A DNA stretch of 64,000 bases from Xanthocytophaga agilis (GCF_030068605.1 NZ_JASJOU010000004.1:62001-126000); one strand, 5' to 3'; positions 1 through 10,120 are shown, counted from the stretch's first letter. Program-made: numbers and translations. Notes: a model not told the origin generated them from the sequence alone.

Positions 1-332
1 AAGATGTATATGATAATCGCTGGACAGTAGAAAACCCAAGCAGCGTACACCCACGTATTACAGATCGGAGCAACCAGTATTACTCCAATGGCAACACCTA
101 CTGGCTCAGAAGTAACAATTATATTCGTCTGAAAAACTTTGAGATTGGATATACACTCCCTGCTTCTTTGGGACAAAAAGCTGGTATTGGAAGCTTACGT
201 TTATATGTAAATGGGTTGAATCTGTTCACCATTGATAAATTGAAAGTGTATGATCCTGAAGCTACTAACACGCTCGGGCAATATTATCCGCAGGCAAGGA
301 TTATCAACACTGGTTTAACTGTATCGTTTTAA
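1..332 (+). CDS. SusC-family TonB-dependent receptor, C-terminal end (5' partial)
   Basis: The frame is open from base 3 to the TAA at 330-332. It encodes the last ~109 residues of an outer-membrane barrel. The segments SNNYIRLKNFEIGYTLP and LRLYVNGLNLFTIDKLK, followed by YDPE and a terminal TVSF, are the usual end of SusC/RagA transporters: the last beta strands and an aromatic C-terminal residue for BAM recognition. The stop lies 11 nt before the SusD start, the standard susCD arrangement. By family knowledge it imports a glycan or oligosaccharide using TonB energy. The plug and substrate determinants lie outside the window. Confidence 0.93.
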   Translation, partial: DVYDNRWTVENPSSVHPRITDRSNQYYSNGNTYWLRSNNYIRLKNFEIGYTLPASLGQKAGIGSLRLYVNGLNLFTIDKLKVYDPEATNTLGQYYPQARIINTGLTVSF

Positions 333-343
333 ATACTTTATCT

Positions 344-2212
344 ATGAATCTAATGAACAAGATAAAATATATATACCTGAGTATCATTACTACTTTATTT
401 TTGATTACCAGTTGTAATGATGATTTTTTGAATACGAAACCATTGGGGGAAGTATCTGAAGCTGACGTTTGGACAGATCCCGCACTTACAGAAGCCTTTG
501 TAACACAAATCTATAATGGACTTGGTTTTGGTGGCTTTTATGAGGAAATGTTGGCTTCCTTGACAGATGAAGCCCTTTTTACACATCCTGGACGTGGAAT
601 AAATACCTTTATGGAATCTCGTTCAAACCCTGCCGATCGTGGAAAGGTTAACATTACACAAGACTGGCCAGCTATGTATCAACGAATCAGAGCTTGTAAT
701 CTGGCTCTGAAGAATCTTGCATCACCTCAGTTTGAGAATACCAATGGAATCGTAGAACGGTTAAGAGGTGAGGCTCTTTTTATGCGGGCCTATTATTATC
801 ACCAATTGGTGCGTTATTATGGAGGTGTACCTTTGATAGAACGTCCATATGAACTGGGAGAAGCAGATTATACTGTTGTTCGTAATACATTTGAAGAGTG
901 TGTCAACTTTATTGTAAAAGATTGTGATGAAGCAGCTCAACTGTTAGATGGTAAAACCATGGCAAACGGACGGGCTTCCAAAGCAGCAGCACTGGCACTA
1001 AAATCCCGTATCCTTTTATATGCAGCCAGTGATTTGCATGATATTCCAACAGCTAGTGCTAAATCTGCTACCATTGGAGGCTTTTCAGATAAAAACATAT
1101 TGGGCTACATAGATGGAAGTCGGGATGCTCGTTGGTTAGCTGCCAAAAATGCAGCAAAAGCTGTATTGGATTTACCAGGTTATGGATATCAGACCAATCT
1201 GAGTGCACCTGTAACACCTGCACAGGGAACTACCAATTATATGAATATGTCTTTATCTAAAGGTGGAGGGGAAAGCGAGTTGATTTTTGCCCGTTATTTC
1301 ATCAATCTTAAGACAGAAGACGGTGGACGAGTAGGTTTGTTCAATGGCCCTAATGGCTATCACAACTGGGCTGGTAATACACCTATCCAAAATCTGGTTG
1401 ATGATTACGAAATGATGGATGGAACATCTTTTGACTGGAACAACACTGCTCATGCCAGTGCTCCATATCAGAACAGAGATCCTCGCATGGATGCTACTAT
1501 TTTACATGATGGCTCTCCCTGGAAGCCTCGTACTGCTGATGGTGCAGGAAAAGATCCTTACAATCAGATTCAGACAGGTCAGTATCAGATTGTGAATAGT
1601 GAAAATAAAGTAGTGTCATATTTTGGTCTGGATACCCGTCAGAGTTCTATTGAGGATTGGAATGGAACCCGTACAGGATACTATATGCGAAAGTTTATTG
1701 ATCCTAATCCTTCTATTGTAGATCAGAATACCTGGCAGGAAATTCCCTGGCCGTTTTTCCGCTATACAGAAGCCATGTTTAACTATGCGGAAGCTTGTAT
1801 AGAGTTAGGAGAAGATGAAGAGGCTAGAACGTGGCTCAATAAGATTCGTTTCCGTGCCGGTATGCCTGCTATTACGGAGAGTGGAGATGCACTGAAACAA
1901 CGCTACCGGAATGAACGTAGAATTGAAATGGCTTATGAAGAACAACGCTATCATGATGCACGTCGCTGGATGATTGCCCCTGAAACATTGGGACAAAAAG
2001 CAGGTATCATCAACATTACAGCTACATTCAAACCAGGTAAGTCTCTGACACTCTACAAGTATGACCCTCAGATTTATAATTATATTTACAAGCCACTCAA
2101 TATAGATCCAGGTATTGAAAACAGAGAATGGAAAGACAAAATGTATTTCTTGCCTATTAGTCGCGATGAAATAAACCGAAATGCTAAACTGGTACAAAAT
2201 CCAGGTTTTTAA
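344..2212 (+). CDS. SusD/RagB family outer-membrane nutrient-binding lipoprotein
   Basis: This 622-residue protein starts with a lipoprotein signal (MNLMNKIKYIYLSIITTLFL, then ITSC as lipobox) and continues CNDDFLNTKPLGEVSE, the typical SusD N-terminus. The motif RGEALFMRAYYYHQLVRYYGGVPL around residues 140-165 is the SusD TPR region. The C-terminal part has NYAEACIELGEDEEARTWLNKIR and RNERRIEMAYEEQRYHDARRW, which are family hallmarks, and it ends with IPxxEINRNxxLxQNPGF. It is surface exposed, forms the lid on SusC and binds the sugar. An in-frame ATG at 353 is an alternative start and would still give a signal peptide. Confidence 0.96.
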   Translation: MNLMNKIKYIYLSIITTLFLITSCNDDFLNTKPLGEVSEADVWTDPALTEAFVTQIYNGLGFGGFYEEMLASLTDEALFTHPGRGINTFMESRSNPADRGKVNITQDWPAMYQRIRACNLALKNLASPQFENTNGIVERLRGEALFMRAYYYHQLVRYYGGVPLIERPYELGEADYTVVRNTFEECVNFIVKDCDEAAQLLDGKTMANGRASKAAALALKSRILLYAASDLHDIPTASAKSATIGGFSDKNILGYIDGSRDARWLAAKNAAKAVLDLPGYGYQTNLSAPVTPAQGTTNYMNMSLSKGGGESELIFARYFINLKTEDGGRVGLFNGPNGYHNWAGNTPIQNLVDDYEMMDGTSFDWNNTAHASAPYQNRDPRMDATILHDGSPWKPRTADGAGKDPYNQIQTGQYQIVNSENKVVSYFGLDTRQSSIEDWNGTRTGYYMRKFIDPNPSIVDQNTWQEIPWPFFRYTEAMFNYAEACIELGEDEEARTWLNKIRFRAGMPAITESGDALKQRYRNERRIEMAYEEQRYHDARRWMIAPETLGQKAGIINITATFKPGKSLTLYKYDPQIYNYIYKPLNIDPGIENREWKDKMYFLPISRDEINRNAKLVQNPGF

Positions 2213-2225
2213 ATCATAACAGAAT

Positions 2226-2262
2226 AAAAAATGTCAGTACAGCAATGTGCTGACATTTTTTC
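2226..2262 (+). terminator. Rho-independent terminator after susD
   Basis: Arms aaaaaatgtcag (2226-2237) and ctgacatttttt (2250-2261) form a 12-bp perfect hairpin, with the 3' arm ending in a T run. It lies 13 nt after the SusD stop, so the susCD transcript probably ends here and the FG-GAP gene has its own promoter or depends on readthrough. Confidence 0.85.
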
Positions 2263-2292
2263 TGCCTTATCTACCACTCTACCTCCTGAAAC

Positions 2293-5200
2293 GTGAACCG
2301 TCACCTACATAGGATTCTCACAGTATCTATGCTGATGAGTGCCTGGCTTTTCTACTCCTGTAAGTCACCTGCTACCAAAGAAGCGTCGACAGATGCTCCA
2401 TTATTAACTCTACTTCCACCTGAAAAGACACATATTGATTTTGCCAATACGCTGACAGAAGGTTTGAATACCAATGTTATGGTCTACGAATACTTCTACA
2501 ATGGCGGAGGTGTTGCCATTGGTGATGTCAATAAGGATGGATTACAGGATGTGTATTTCTCAGGAAATATGGTGCCAAATCGCCTGTATCTGAATAAAGG
2601 AAATATGCAGTTTGAGGATGTAACCTCTTTGGCAGGTGTGGCAGGGCGTGAAGGGCCATGGCGTACAGGGGTTACAATAGTTGATGTGAATGGGGATGGC
2701 TTGCTGGATATTTATCAATGTTATTCTGGTAATCTGAGACCGGAAAAACGGAAGAATCAGTTATTTATTAATAAAGGAGCAGATGCGAAGGGTGTACCAC
2801 ATTTTGAAGAACAGGCTGAAAAATATGGGTTAGACAGTCCTGCTGCCAGTACACAGGCTGCTTTCTTTGACTATGATAAAGATGGTGATCTGGACATGTT
2901 TTTATTAAATCATAATCTGAAACTTTTGCCTGTACTGGAAGAAAAGAAAACAGCAGCTTTGCTACGAGAAAAAGATCCTTTTTCGGGAGTTCAGTTATTT
3001 CAGAATACAGATGATCATTTTACAGAGGTGACAGAAAAAGCAGGTATCAGTAGTTCGGCTTTAACCTATGGATTGGGAATAGGAGTATCAGATATTAATG
3101 CAGATGGTTGGCCTGATCTGTATATCTCTAACGATTACACTGTCCCTGATTACCTGTATATCAACAATGGGGATGGAACCTTTACAGATAAACTTCAAAA
3201 GAGCCTCGGACATACTTCTCAATTCTCGATGGGCAATGCTGTAACAGATGTAAACAATGACAGCAAACCTGATATTTTTACCCTCGATATGCTGCCTGAG
3301 GACAACAGACGGCAGAAACTGCTTTTTGCGCCCGATAACTACGATAAGTTTGATCTGGTTCTACGATCTGGATTTCACTATCAGTACATGCGCAATATGC
3401 TGCAACTCAATAATGGAGATGGCACTTTCAGTGAGATAGGTCAGCTGGCAGGTATATCCAATACCGATTGGAGCTGGGCACCATTGTTTGCAGATCTCGA
3501 CAACGATGGCTGGAAAGACTTATATGTGACCAATGGCTATTTGCGGGATTATACCAATATGGACTTTGTGAAGTATATGGATGATTTTGTTCAGCAGAAA
3601 GGTCGGCTGCAACGGACTGATGTTATGCAACTGGTAAGTCAGATTCCTTCTTCTCAGGTGAGTGATTATGTGTTTCAGAATAATGGAAATCTATCCTTCT
3701 CAAATCAGAATCGCAAATGGGGTGTACAACAATCTTCCAACAGCAATGGAGCCGCCTACGCTGATTTGGATAATGACGGTGATCTGGACCTAGTCATTAA
3801 TACAATTAATCAGCCTGCTTTTGTCTATCAGAATGAAACAAACAACCAGCTAACTCATCATTACTTACAAGTACAGTTGGAGGGCAGTGGGAAAAATATG
3901 TTAGGTTTAGGAGCTAAAGTATATTTATATGCTAACGGAAAACAACAGTTTCTGGAACAGATGCCCACACAAGGATTCCAGTCGAGTGTAAGTCCTGTAT
4001 TACATTTTGGGGTGGGAAATACTACACAGATAGATTCATTGCAGGTTATATGGCTAAGCGGGAAGCAACAGGTTTTGCGTGAAATAAAAACTAACCAACG
4101 GATTACAGTGCACGAAAAAGAGGCAACCGAACTTTTCAAAAAACATCCTATTGAACAACCTGTTTTTAAAGAAGTAAATACTCCTATCCATTTTACGCAT
4201 CAGGATGTTTCAGTTAAGGATTTTAAACGCCAGTCCCTGTTGGTACATGCAATGTCTTACTTTGGGCCTTGTCTGGCAAAAGGAGATGTGAATGGAGATA
4301 AGCTGGAAGATATCTATGCAGGAGGGGGGAATGGACAAGGAGGGTCTCTGTATATACACCAAAAGAATGGAAAGTTTATACCGAAAGCTGTTCCCGTTTT
4401 TGTACAGGATAAAGCCAGCGAAGATGTAGATGCCGCTTTTTTTGATTGCGATGGAGATAATGACCTGGATTTATATGTAGCCAGTGGTGGGTATGATAAC
4501 TATGCACCTAATGATCCATTATTACAGGACAGATTGTACCTGAATGATGGAAAAGGCAACTTTACTAAAGCACTGGATGCACTACCAGAAATGCTTACGA
4601 GCAATTCCTGTGTAAAGATAGCAGATGTGAACGGGGATCAGCATCCGGATATATTTGTAGGAGGAAGAGTGATTCCTGGCCGCTATCCTGAAAGCCCGTA
4701 TAGCTACCTGCTGGTAAATGACGGCAAGGGGAAATTTACCAACCAGATTGCTACTCTGTGTCCGGATTTACAGAAAGCAGGCATGATTACAGATGCTGCC
4801 TGGATAGATATAAACGGAGACCAGAAACAGGATTTGATTGTGGTAGGAGAGTGGATGTCTATCCGGATTTTTACCAATAGCAATGGCAGGCTGGTAAACC
4901 AGACAACTCAGTATTTTGATAAAGCCTATCAGGGATTCTGGAATAAGTTAATGGTTAATGATTTAAATGGGGATGGGAAAGCTGATCTGGTAGTAGGTAA
5001 TCTGGGATTAAACACTCAATGCAAAGCTACAGATAAAGAGCCTGCTGAACTGTACGCCAAAGATTTTGATGCCAACGGTTCTGTTGATCCCATTCTCTGT
5101 TTTTATATTCAGGGGAAAAGCTATCCATATATTAGTCGGGATGAATTGCTGGAACAGTTGACTATGATGAGAGCACGTTTTAAGAATTATGCCAGTTATG

Positions 5201-5658
5201 CCTCTGCTACCCTAACTGAAATTTTTAAACCTGCCGAACTGGAGGGCGCTATGCATCTGACAGCCAACTGTATGGAAACAGTTTGTTTTATACAAGGGAG
5301 CAATGGGAAGTTTGTAAAAAAAGAACTTCCACTGGAAGTACAATTCTCACCTGTATTTGCGATGGAGTCTTTCGATTATGATGGAGATGGAAATAAAGAT
5401 TTGCTTTTCTGTGGAAATAGCCAATATACCCGTCTTCGGTTTGGTAAATATGATGCTAATTGTGGAACATTATTAAAAGGAGATGGTAAAGGAAGATTTT
5501 CTTATGTTTCCAAAACAAGATCTGGCTTTCATCTGAATGGTGATGTGAGAAGTATCTTGAGTATAGATAATAAACTTTTTTTCGGAATAAACCAACAAGC
5601 TATTCAGGTATATCAACTTACTAATAAACCTAAAACGGCTCAGAATATAGTACCATAG
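2293..5658 (+). CDS. FG-GAP/VCBS repeat lipoprotein with ASPIC/UnbV domain
   Basis: The protein has 1121 residues. The GTG start gives MNRHLHRILTVSMLMSAWLF followed by YSCKS, a lipoprotein signal; a later ATG at about 2329 would shorten the signal. There are many FG-GAP/VCBS calcium-binding blade motifs of the form DxNxDGxxD (for example GDVNKDGLQDVYFSGN, DYDKDGDLDMFLLN, DLDNDGDLDLVI, DVNGDQHPDIFVGG), so most of the chain should fold as two beta-propellers. An ASPIC/UnbV domain lies around residues 530-600 (GLGAKVYLYANGKQ, LHFGVG, IDSLQVIWLSGK). UnbV-type proteins often accompany SusCD loci in Bacteroidota; their role is thought to be surface polysaccharide or protein binding. The substrate is not visible from the sequence. 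Confidence 0.9.
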   Translation: MNRHLHRILTVSMLMSAWLFYSCKSPATKEASTDAPLLTLLPPEKTHIDFANTLTEGLNTNVMVYEYFYNGGGVAIGDVNKDGLQDVYFSGNMVPNRLYLNKGNMQFEDVTSLAGVAGREGPWRTGVTIVDVNGDGLLDIYQCYSGNLRPEKRKNQLFINKGADAKGVPHFEEQAEKYGLDSPAASTQAAFFDYDKDGDLDMFLLNHNLKLLPVLEEKKTAALLREKDPFSGVQLFQNTDDHFTEVTEKAGISSSALTYGLGIGVSDINADGWPDLYISNDYTVPDYLYINNGDGTFTDKLQKSLGHTSQFSMGNAVTDVNNDSKPDIFTLDMLPEDNRRQKLLFAPDNYDKFDLVLRSGFHYQYMRNMLQLNNGDGTFSEIGQLAGISNTDWSWAPLFADLDNDGWKDLYVTNGYLRDYTNMDFVKYMDDFVQQKGRLQRTDVMQLVSQIPSSQVSDYVFQNNGNLSFSNQNRKWGVQQSSNSNGAAYADLDNDGDLDLVINTINQPAFVYQNETNNQLTHHYLQVQLEGSGKNMLGLGAKVYLYANGKQQFLEQMPTQGFQSSVSPVLHFGVGNTTQIDSLQVIWLSGKQQVLREIKTNQRITVHEKEATELFKKHPIEQPVFKEVNTPIHFTHQDVSVKDFKRQSLLVHAMSYFGPCLAKGDVNGDKLEDIYAGGGNGQGGSLYIHQKNGKFIPKAVPVFVQDKASEDVDAAFFDCDGDNDLDLYVASGGYDNYAPNDPLLQDRLYLNDGKGNFTKALDALPEMLTSNSCVKIADVNGDQHPDIFVGGRVIPGRYPESPYSYLLVNDGKGKFTNQIATLCPDLQKAGMITDAAWIDINGDQKQDLIVVGEWMSIRIFTNSNGRLVNQTTQYFDKAYQGFWNKLMVNDLNGDGKADLVVGNLGLNTQCKATDKEPAELYAKDFDANGSVDPILCFYIQGKSYPYISRDELLEQLTMMRARFKNYASYASATLTEIFKPAELEGAMHLTANCMETVCFIQGSNGKFVKKELPLEVQFSPVFAMESFDYDGDGNKDLLFCGNSQYTRLRFGKYDANCGTLLKGDGKGRFSYVSKTRSGFHLNGDVRSILSIDNKLFFGINQQAIQVYQLTNKPKTAQNIVP

Positions 5659-5736
5659 GCTTTATACAGTAGGGTGTACCTATTGGAAGTTAGAAATTGT
5701 ATTTTGATATTTTATTTTAGGATTCGCATTAAAGTG

Positions 5737-5744
5737 TAATTTTG
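5737..5744 (+). promoter_or_regulatory. Candidate Bacteroidota -7 box (TAATTTTG)
   Basis: TAATTTTG matches the Bacteroidota sigma-A -7 consensus TAnnTTTG and lies 48 nt before the ATG of the ThuA/GSDH fusion gene. The -33 region (TTTTAG around 5714-5720) is only a weak match to TTTG. The assignment is inferred from motif and position. Confidence 0.45.
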
Positions 5745-5791
5745 GCACGTATTCTGTGCTTCTGGCTTTGTAACTTCTATTTACTCCTTTC

Positions 5792-8700
5792 ATGTTTATA
5801 CGTAGATTTTCCAAACACATTGGCTTGACAGTGGTATTGCTGTCCGGCCTGACGGGTATTTTCTATGCCTGTAAAACCAAACCTGTTGCCACATCTGTTA
5901 ATCAGTCTGCTCCTGTTACTCAAACCAAAAAGCCACGCGTTCTCGTCTTTACAAAGACCAAAGGGTGGTTTCATACCTCTATCCCTAGTGGTATTGCGGC
6001 CTTGCAGAAAATGGGTAAAGAAAACGGTTTCGATGTAGATACAACTAAAAATGCTGCCTACTTTGTAGAGGATAGTCTGAAGAAATACAGTGCTGTTGTG
6101 TTTCTGAGTACGACCATGAATGTACTTGATCCTGACCAGCAGGTCGCTTTTGAACGGTATATCCAGGCTGGAGGTGGTTTTGTAGGGATTCATGCAGCAG
6201 CAGATACAGAATACAACTGGCCGTGGTATAATCGTCTGGTAGGAGCATATTTTGCCAGTCACCCTAATAATCCCAATGTACGTGCAGCTACTGTAGATGT
6301 AGTAGATACTACACATCAGGCCATGAAAGGATTACCCGCTCGCTGGGAGCGTAAAGATGAATGGTATAACTATAAAAATATCAGCCCTGAAATAAAAGTA
6401 CTGGCTACACTGGATGAAACTTCCTATGAAGGAGGTACCAATGGTGATTATCATCCCATTGCCTGGTATCATGACTATGATGGAGGTCGTGCCTTCTATA
6501 CAGGAGGTGGTCATACCGATGAAAGCTTCAGTGAACCTTTATTTGTAAAACACCTGTTAGGTGGCATAAGATATGCAATAGGAGAAGACAGAGCACTGGA
6601 TTATTCCAAATCCTATGCGGTAAAGACACCGGAAGAAAACCGCTTTGTAAAAACAGTATTGACCAATGACCTGAACGAGCCAATGGAACTGGCTGTAGCG
6701 CCAGATGGTCGTGTGTTTTTTGTTGAACGGGGTGGTAAGTTTTATGTATATGAACCTGCTACCAAAAAAACAAAGTTGCTTCGTGACTTTCCTGTGGCAG
6801 CAGTTGATAAATACCTGAATGGTTTGTTGGGGATGACCATAGATCCTGACTTTAACCAGAATCATTTCCTATACTTTTTCTATACTACATCCGACAAAGG
6901 GCAATTGAAACAATTGATTTCACGCTTTGTGGTAGGTGAAGATGGTAATCTGGACCTGGCTACTGAAAAAGTATTGATAGAAGTGCCTATCGAAGCAGAA
7001 GTAAGTGCCCATACAGGTGGTTCTCTGACCTGGGACAAAGACAAGAATCTGTATATCTCAACAGGTGATAATACAGTTCCTTTTGAATCCAATGGATTTG
7101 CACCTATTGATACCCGACCAGGTAGACTGACCTTTGATGCAGAACGTTCTGCTGGAAATCCAAACGACCTGAGAGGAAAAATCCTCCGTATTCATCCCAA
7201 TGCGGATGGGACTTATACTATCCCTCAAGGCAACCTGTTTCCAGCAGGTACACCTGGTACTCGTCCGGAGATTTATATTATGGGATGCCGCAATCCCTAT
7301 CGTATTTCTGTAGATCAGGCAACGGGCATTTTATATTGGGGTGAGATTGGCCCTGATTCCGGAACAGATGGAGTGCAAGGCCCACGTGGATACGATGAGT
7401 TTAACCAGGCACGCAAAGCAGGTAACTTTGGCTGGCCCTACTTTGTAGGAGATAATAAACCTTATCATCAGTATGACTTTGCTACCAAGGCAGTAGGAGA
7501 TCTGTTTGATCCCAATGCTCCTGTCAATAATTCGCCTAACAATTCCGGAGCTAAAACCCTTCCTCCTGCACAAAAGGCTATGATCTGGTATCCATACAAT
7601 AAATCAGACGAGTTTCCTGAATTGGGTGTAGGCGGACGTTGTGCCATTGGTGGTCCTGTTTATCATTACAATGCTCAACTGGCTTCTTCTACTAAAATAC
7701 CTGGCTACTATGACAAAGCATTGTTTGTGCTGGACTGGATGCGTAACTGGATCTTTGCTGTAAGATTGGATGAAAACCAAAACTTCAAACGGATGGAACC
7801 TTTCATGCCAACTCTTGGCGACTTCCGCAGACCTGTAGATATGGAGATTGGTCCTGATGGTGCATTTTATATTCTGGAGTATGGATCTGTGTATGGTATT
7901 GACAACGAAGATGCTCGTTTGGTAAAGGTGGAGTTTAATGGAGGAAATCGTACTCCTGTAGCCAGAATAATGGCAAAAGATACAATAGGACTAGCCCCTT
8001 TGAAAGTAGCTTTCAGTGGCCAGCGTAGTTCTGATCCGGATGAAGAAGATAAATTAATTTATGAGTGGCGTTTTGAAGGAAATCAGGTTGCTTCCAAAGA
8101 AGCGAATCCAACGTATACATTTGAAAAAAATGGTGTATACAAAGCTATTCTGAAAGTTACTGACCCAGCAGGACAGAGCAGTCTGGACACATTGGAAATT
8201 AAGGTGGGTAATACCTTACCTAAGGTGGCTATCAATACAACACAAAATAGCTCATTCTTCTTTGCTGGTGCTACTCCACTGACTTACTCAATCGATGTAA
8301 AAGACAATGAAGACAAAGTGATTGATAACAAGAAGGTACAGGTAAAACTGAATTATATCCCCAAAGTCCTCACTAATGAACCTCTGATTGGACACCAACA
8401 AATAACCAATCTGAATATTGGCAAGACTTTGATGGCGAATAGTGATTGTAAAGCTTGTCACCAGATTGACAAGAAATCTGTCGGTCCGGCTTTTATGGAG
8501 GTTTCTAAAAAGTACGTTGGAGACAAAACAGCTACAGCTCGTCTGGCGAATAAAGTGATTACCGGAGGTGGTGGTGTATGGGGTGACCATGCGATGAATG
8601 CCCACCCTCAATTGTCTCGTGAAGAAGCTACAGAGATTGTAAAATATGTATTGTCGCTGTCTGTTAAACAACCCGATAAGAAATTACCTGCTCAGGGAGC

Positions 8701-9205
8701 TTTGTCACTGAAAGACCATGTGGGCAAAGAAGAGCAGGGACGTTATATACTTTCAGCTTCTTATACAGATAAAGGAGGAGCTATTACCCCTTTGACAAGC
8801 CAGGATGTATTGGTACTGCGTCCAAATCGTGTAACTGCAGCTGATGCAGATATATTGTTTAAGATGAACCGTCAGGGAAAACGCCTGGGCAATATTCACA
8901 ATAAGTCATATTTTGTTTTAAAGAATATTGATCTGAAAGGAATCAATCAGCTTACCTATAACTATGCCTCCAAAGATCAGGATGCCACAATAGAAGTACA
9001 TATTGACTCTCCAAAAGGACAGGTAATCAGTACCTTGAATTATGTTTCAACAGGTGCATGGGGTGTATTAAAAGAAGTAAGCACTCCTATACAGGACCCA
9101 GGCGGAAAACACGATCTGTACTTTGTCTTTGTAAAGAATACGTTGCCTAACCAGCATTTGTTCTCCCTGGAATGGATAGATTTTAACAGTAATATAAAAC
9201 AATAA
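5792..9205 (+). CDS. ThuA-like + glucose/sorbosone dehydrogenase-like + PKD + cytochrome c fusion protein
   Basis: This is a 1137-residue multidomain periplasmic protein. After a lipoprotein-like signal (LSGLTGIFYACK) comes a ThuA glutamine-amidotransferase-like domain (about 45-260; RVLVFTKTKGWFHTSI, GGGFVGIHAAADTEYNWPWY, AWYHDYDGGRAFYTGGGH). A PQQ-type six-bladed propeller of glucose/sorbosone dehydrogenase type follows (about 275-700; LAVAPDGRVFFVERGGK, GLLGMTIDPDFNQN, HTGGSLTWDKDKNLYISTGD, GCRNPYRISVD). Next are a PKD domain (about 715-805; PLKVAFSGQRSSDPD), a class I cytochrome c domain with heme motif CKACH at residues 886-890, and a C-terminal carbohydrate-binding-like beta domain. The order implies sugar oxidation with electrons passed to the fused heme. 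It sits 48 nt before DUF1080, whose family cleaves 3-keto-glycosides, so a shared keto-sugar pathway is likely (inference). Confidence 0.92.
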   Translation: MFIRRFSKHIGLTVVLLSGLTGIFYACKTKPVATSVNQSAPVTQTKKPRVLVFTKTKGWFHTSIPSGIAALQKMGKENGFDVDTTKNAAYFVEDSLKKYSAVVFLSTTMNVLDPDQQVAFERYIQAGGGFVGIHAAADTEYNWPWYNRLVGAYFASHPNNPNVRAATVDVVDTTHQAMKGLPARWERKDEWYNYKNISPEIKVLATLDETSYEGGTNGDYHPIAWYHDYDGGRAFYTGGGHTDESFSEPLFVKHLLGGIRYAIGEDRALDYSKSYAVKTPEENRFVKTVLTNDLNEPMELAVAPDGRVFFVERGGKFYVYEPATKKTKLLRDFPVAAVDKYLNGLLGMTIDPDFNQNHFLYFFYTTSDKGQLKQLISRFVVGEDGNLDLATEKVLIEVPIEAEVSAHTGGSLTWDKDKNLYISTGDNTVPFESNGFAPIDTRPGRLTFDAERSAGNPNDLRGKILRIHPNADGTYTIPQGNLFPAGTPGTRPEIYIMGCRNPYRISVDQATGILYWGEIGPDSGTDGVQGPRGYDEFNQARKAGNFGWPYFVGDNKPYHQYDFATKAVGDLFDPNAPVNNSPNNSGAKTLPPAQKAMIWYPYNKSDEFPELGVGGRCAIGGPVYHYNAQLASSTKIPGYYDKALFVLDWMRNWIFAVRLDENQNFKRMEPFMPTLGDFRRPVDMEIGPDGAFYILEYGSVYGIDNEDARLVKVEFNGGNRTPVARIMAKDTIGLAPLKVAFSGQRSSDPDEEDKLIYEWRFEGNQVASKEANPTYTFEKNGVYKAILKVTDPAGQSSLDTLEIKVGNTLPKVAINTTQNSSFFFAGATPLTYSIDVKDNEDKVIDNKKVQVKLNYIPKVLTNEPLIGHQQITNLNIGKTLMANSDCKACHQIDKKSVGPAFMEVSKKYVGDKTATARLANKVITGGGGVWGDHAMNAHPQLSREEATEIVKYVLSLSVKQPDKKLPAQGALSLKDHVGKEEQGRYILSASYTDKGGAITPLTSQDVLVLRPNRVTAADADILFKMNRQGKRLGNIHNKSYFVLKNIDLKGINQLTYNYASKDQDATIEVHIDSPKGQVISTLNYVSTGAWGVLKEVSTPIQDPGGKHDLYFVFVKNTLPNQHLFSLEWIDFNSNIKQ

Positions 9206-9211
9206 GTATAG

Positions 9212-9240
9212 AGTCTGGCTTTAGGCCAGACTGTTCATTT
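9212..9240 (+). terminator. Terminator-like hairpin between the fusion gene and DUF1080
   Basis: Arms agtctggc (9212-9219) and gccagact (9225-9232) form a perfect 8-bp stem with loop tttag, followed shortly by a T run (cattttt). It lies in the 48-nt gap and would attenuate, rather than abolish, expression of the DUF1080 gene if the two are cotranscribed. Confidence 0.7.
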
Positions 9241-9253
9241 TTAACCACTTCGT

Positions 9254-10120
9254 ATGAATATGAGACTTCTTATAACTTGTTTGTTCCTGTTGACCTGTCT
9301 GGTAAGTGAAGCACAGAAAAAAGCTCCCAAGCCTACCTGGATTCAGTTGTTCAATGGAAAAGACATGAAAGACTGGCATGTCAAAGTAGCAGGTCATCCG
9401 TATGATGATAATTATGGAAATACCTTCAGGGTACAGGATGGTAAAATGATTGTCCGATATGATCAGTACAAGAAATTTGATCAGCAGTATGGCCATATCT
9501 TCTATAAGCAGAAATTTTCGGCTTATCTGCTGGCAGTAGAATATCGCTTTGTTGGTGAGCAGGCTCCCGGCGGAGAAGGATGGGCCTGGCGCAATAGTGG
9601 TATGATGTTACACTGCCAGGACCCGAAAACAATGGGTGTGAAGCAGGACTTCCCGATCTCTATTGAATACCAGTTGCTGGGAGGTAATGGCAAAGACGAA
9701 CGCCATACAGCTAACCTTTGTACACCAGGAACAAATGTAATGATGGATGGAAAATTGTTTACACCTCATTGTATTGATTCCAAATCAAAGACCTATCATG
9801 GCGATCAGTGGGTACGGGCAGAAGTACTGGTACTGGGAGATTCTGTGCTTACCCATATTGTAGAAGGAGATACAGTATTGCGTTATGAGAAACCTCAGAT
9901 AGGGGATGGCACAGTAAGCAATTATGACCCGGCTATCAAAAAAGATGGACAACCTTTAACAGAAGGATACATTGCGTTACAAAGTGAAAGCCACCCCGTT
10001 GAGTTTCGTAAGGTAGAGCTGGTAGACCTGAGCAAGTATATGAAAGATCCAAAGAAACTGGAAGCAGTACTGGCTGAACTGAAACGTACTGGCAAGGTAA
10101 AAGCAGGTACGAAACAGTAA
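9254..10120 (+). CDS. DUF1080 family secreted protein (3-keto-disaccharide hydrolase type)
   Basis: The protein has 288 residues with a Sec signal (MNMRLLITCLFLLTCLVSEA, cleavage before QKK). TWIQLFNGKDMKDWHVKVAGHPYDDNYGNTFRVQDGKMIVRYD is the family signature, and EYRFVGEQAPGGEGWAWRNSGMMLHC and EGYIALQSESHPVEFRKVELVDL complete the concanavalin-like beta sandwich. Family members studied elsewhere act on 3-keto-glycosides. The upstream fusion protein supplies an oxidase-like activity, which fits a periplasmic oxidise-then-cleave route. ATG 9254 was chosen; ATG 9260 is also possible. Confidence 0.9.
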   Translation: MNMRLLITCLFLLTCLVSEAQKKAPKPTWIQLFNGKDMKDWHVKVAGHPYDDNYGNTFRVQDGKMIVRYDQYKKFDQQYGHIFYKQKFSAYLLAVEYRFVGEQAPGGEGWAWRNSGMMLHCQDPKTMGVKQDFPISIEYQLLGGNGKDERHTANLCTPGTNVMMDGKLFTPHCIDSKSKTYHGDQWVRAEVLVLGDSVLTHIVEGDTVLRYEKPQIGDGTVSNYDPAIKKDGQPLTEGYIALQSESHPVEFRKVELVDLSKYMKDPKKLEAVLAELKRTGKVKAGTKQ

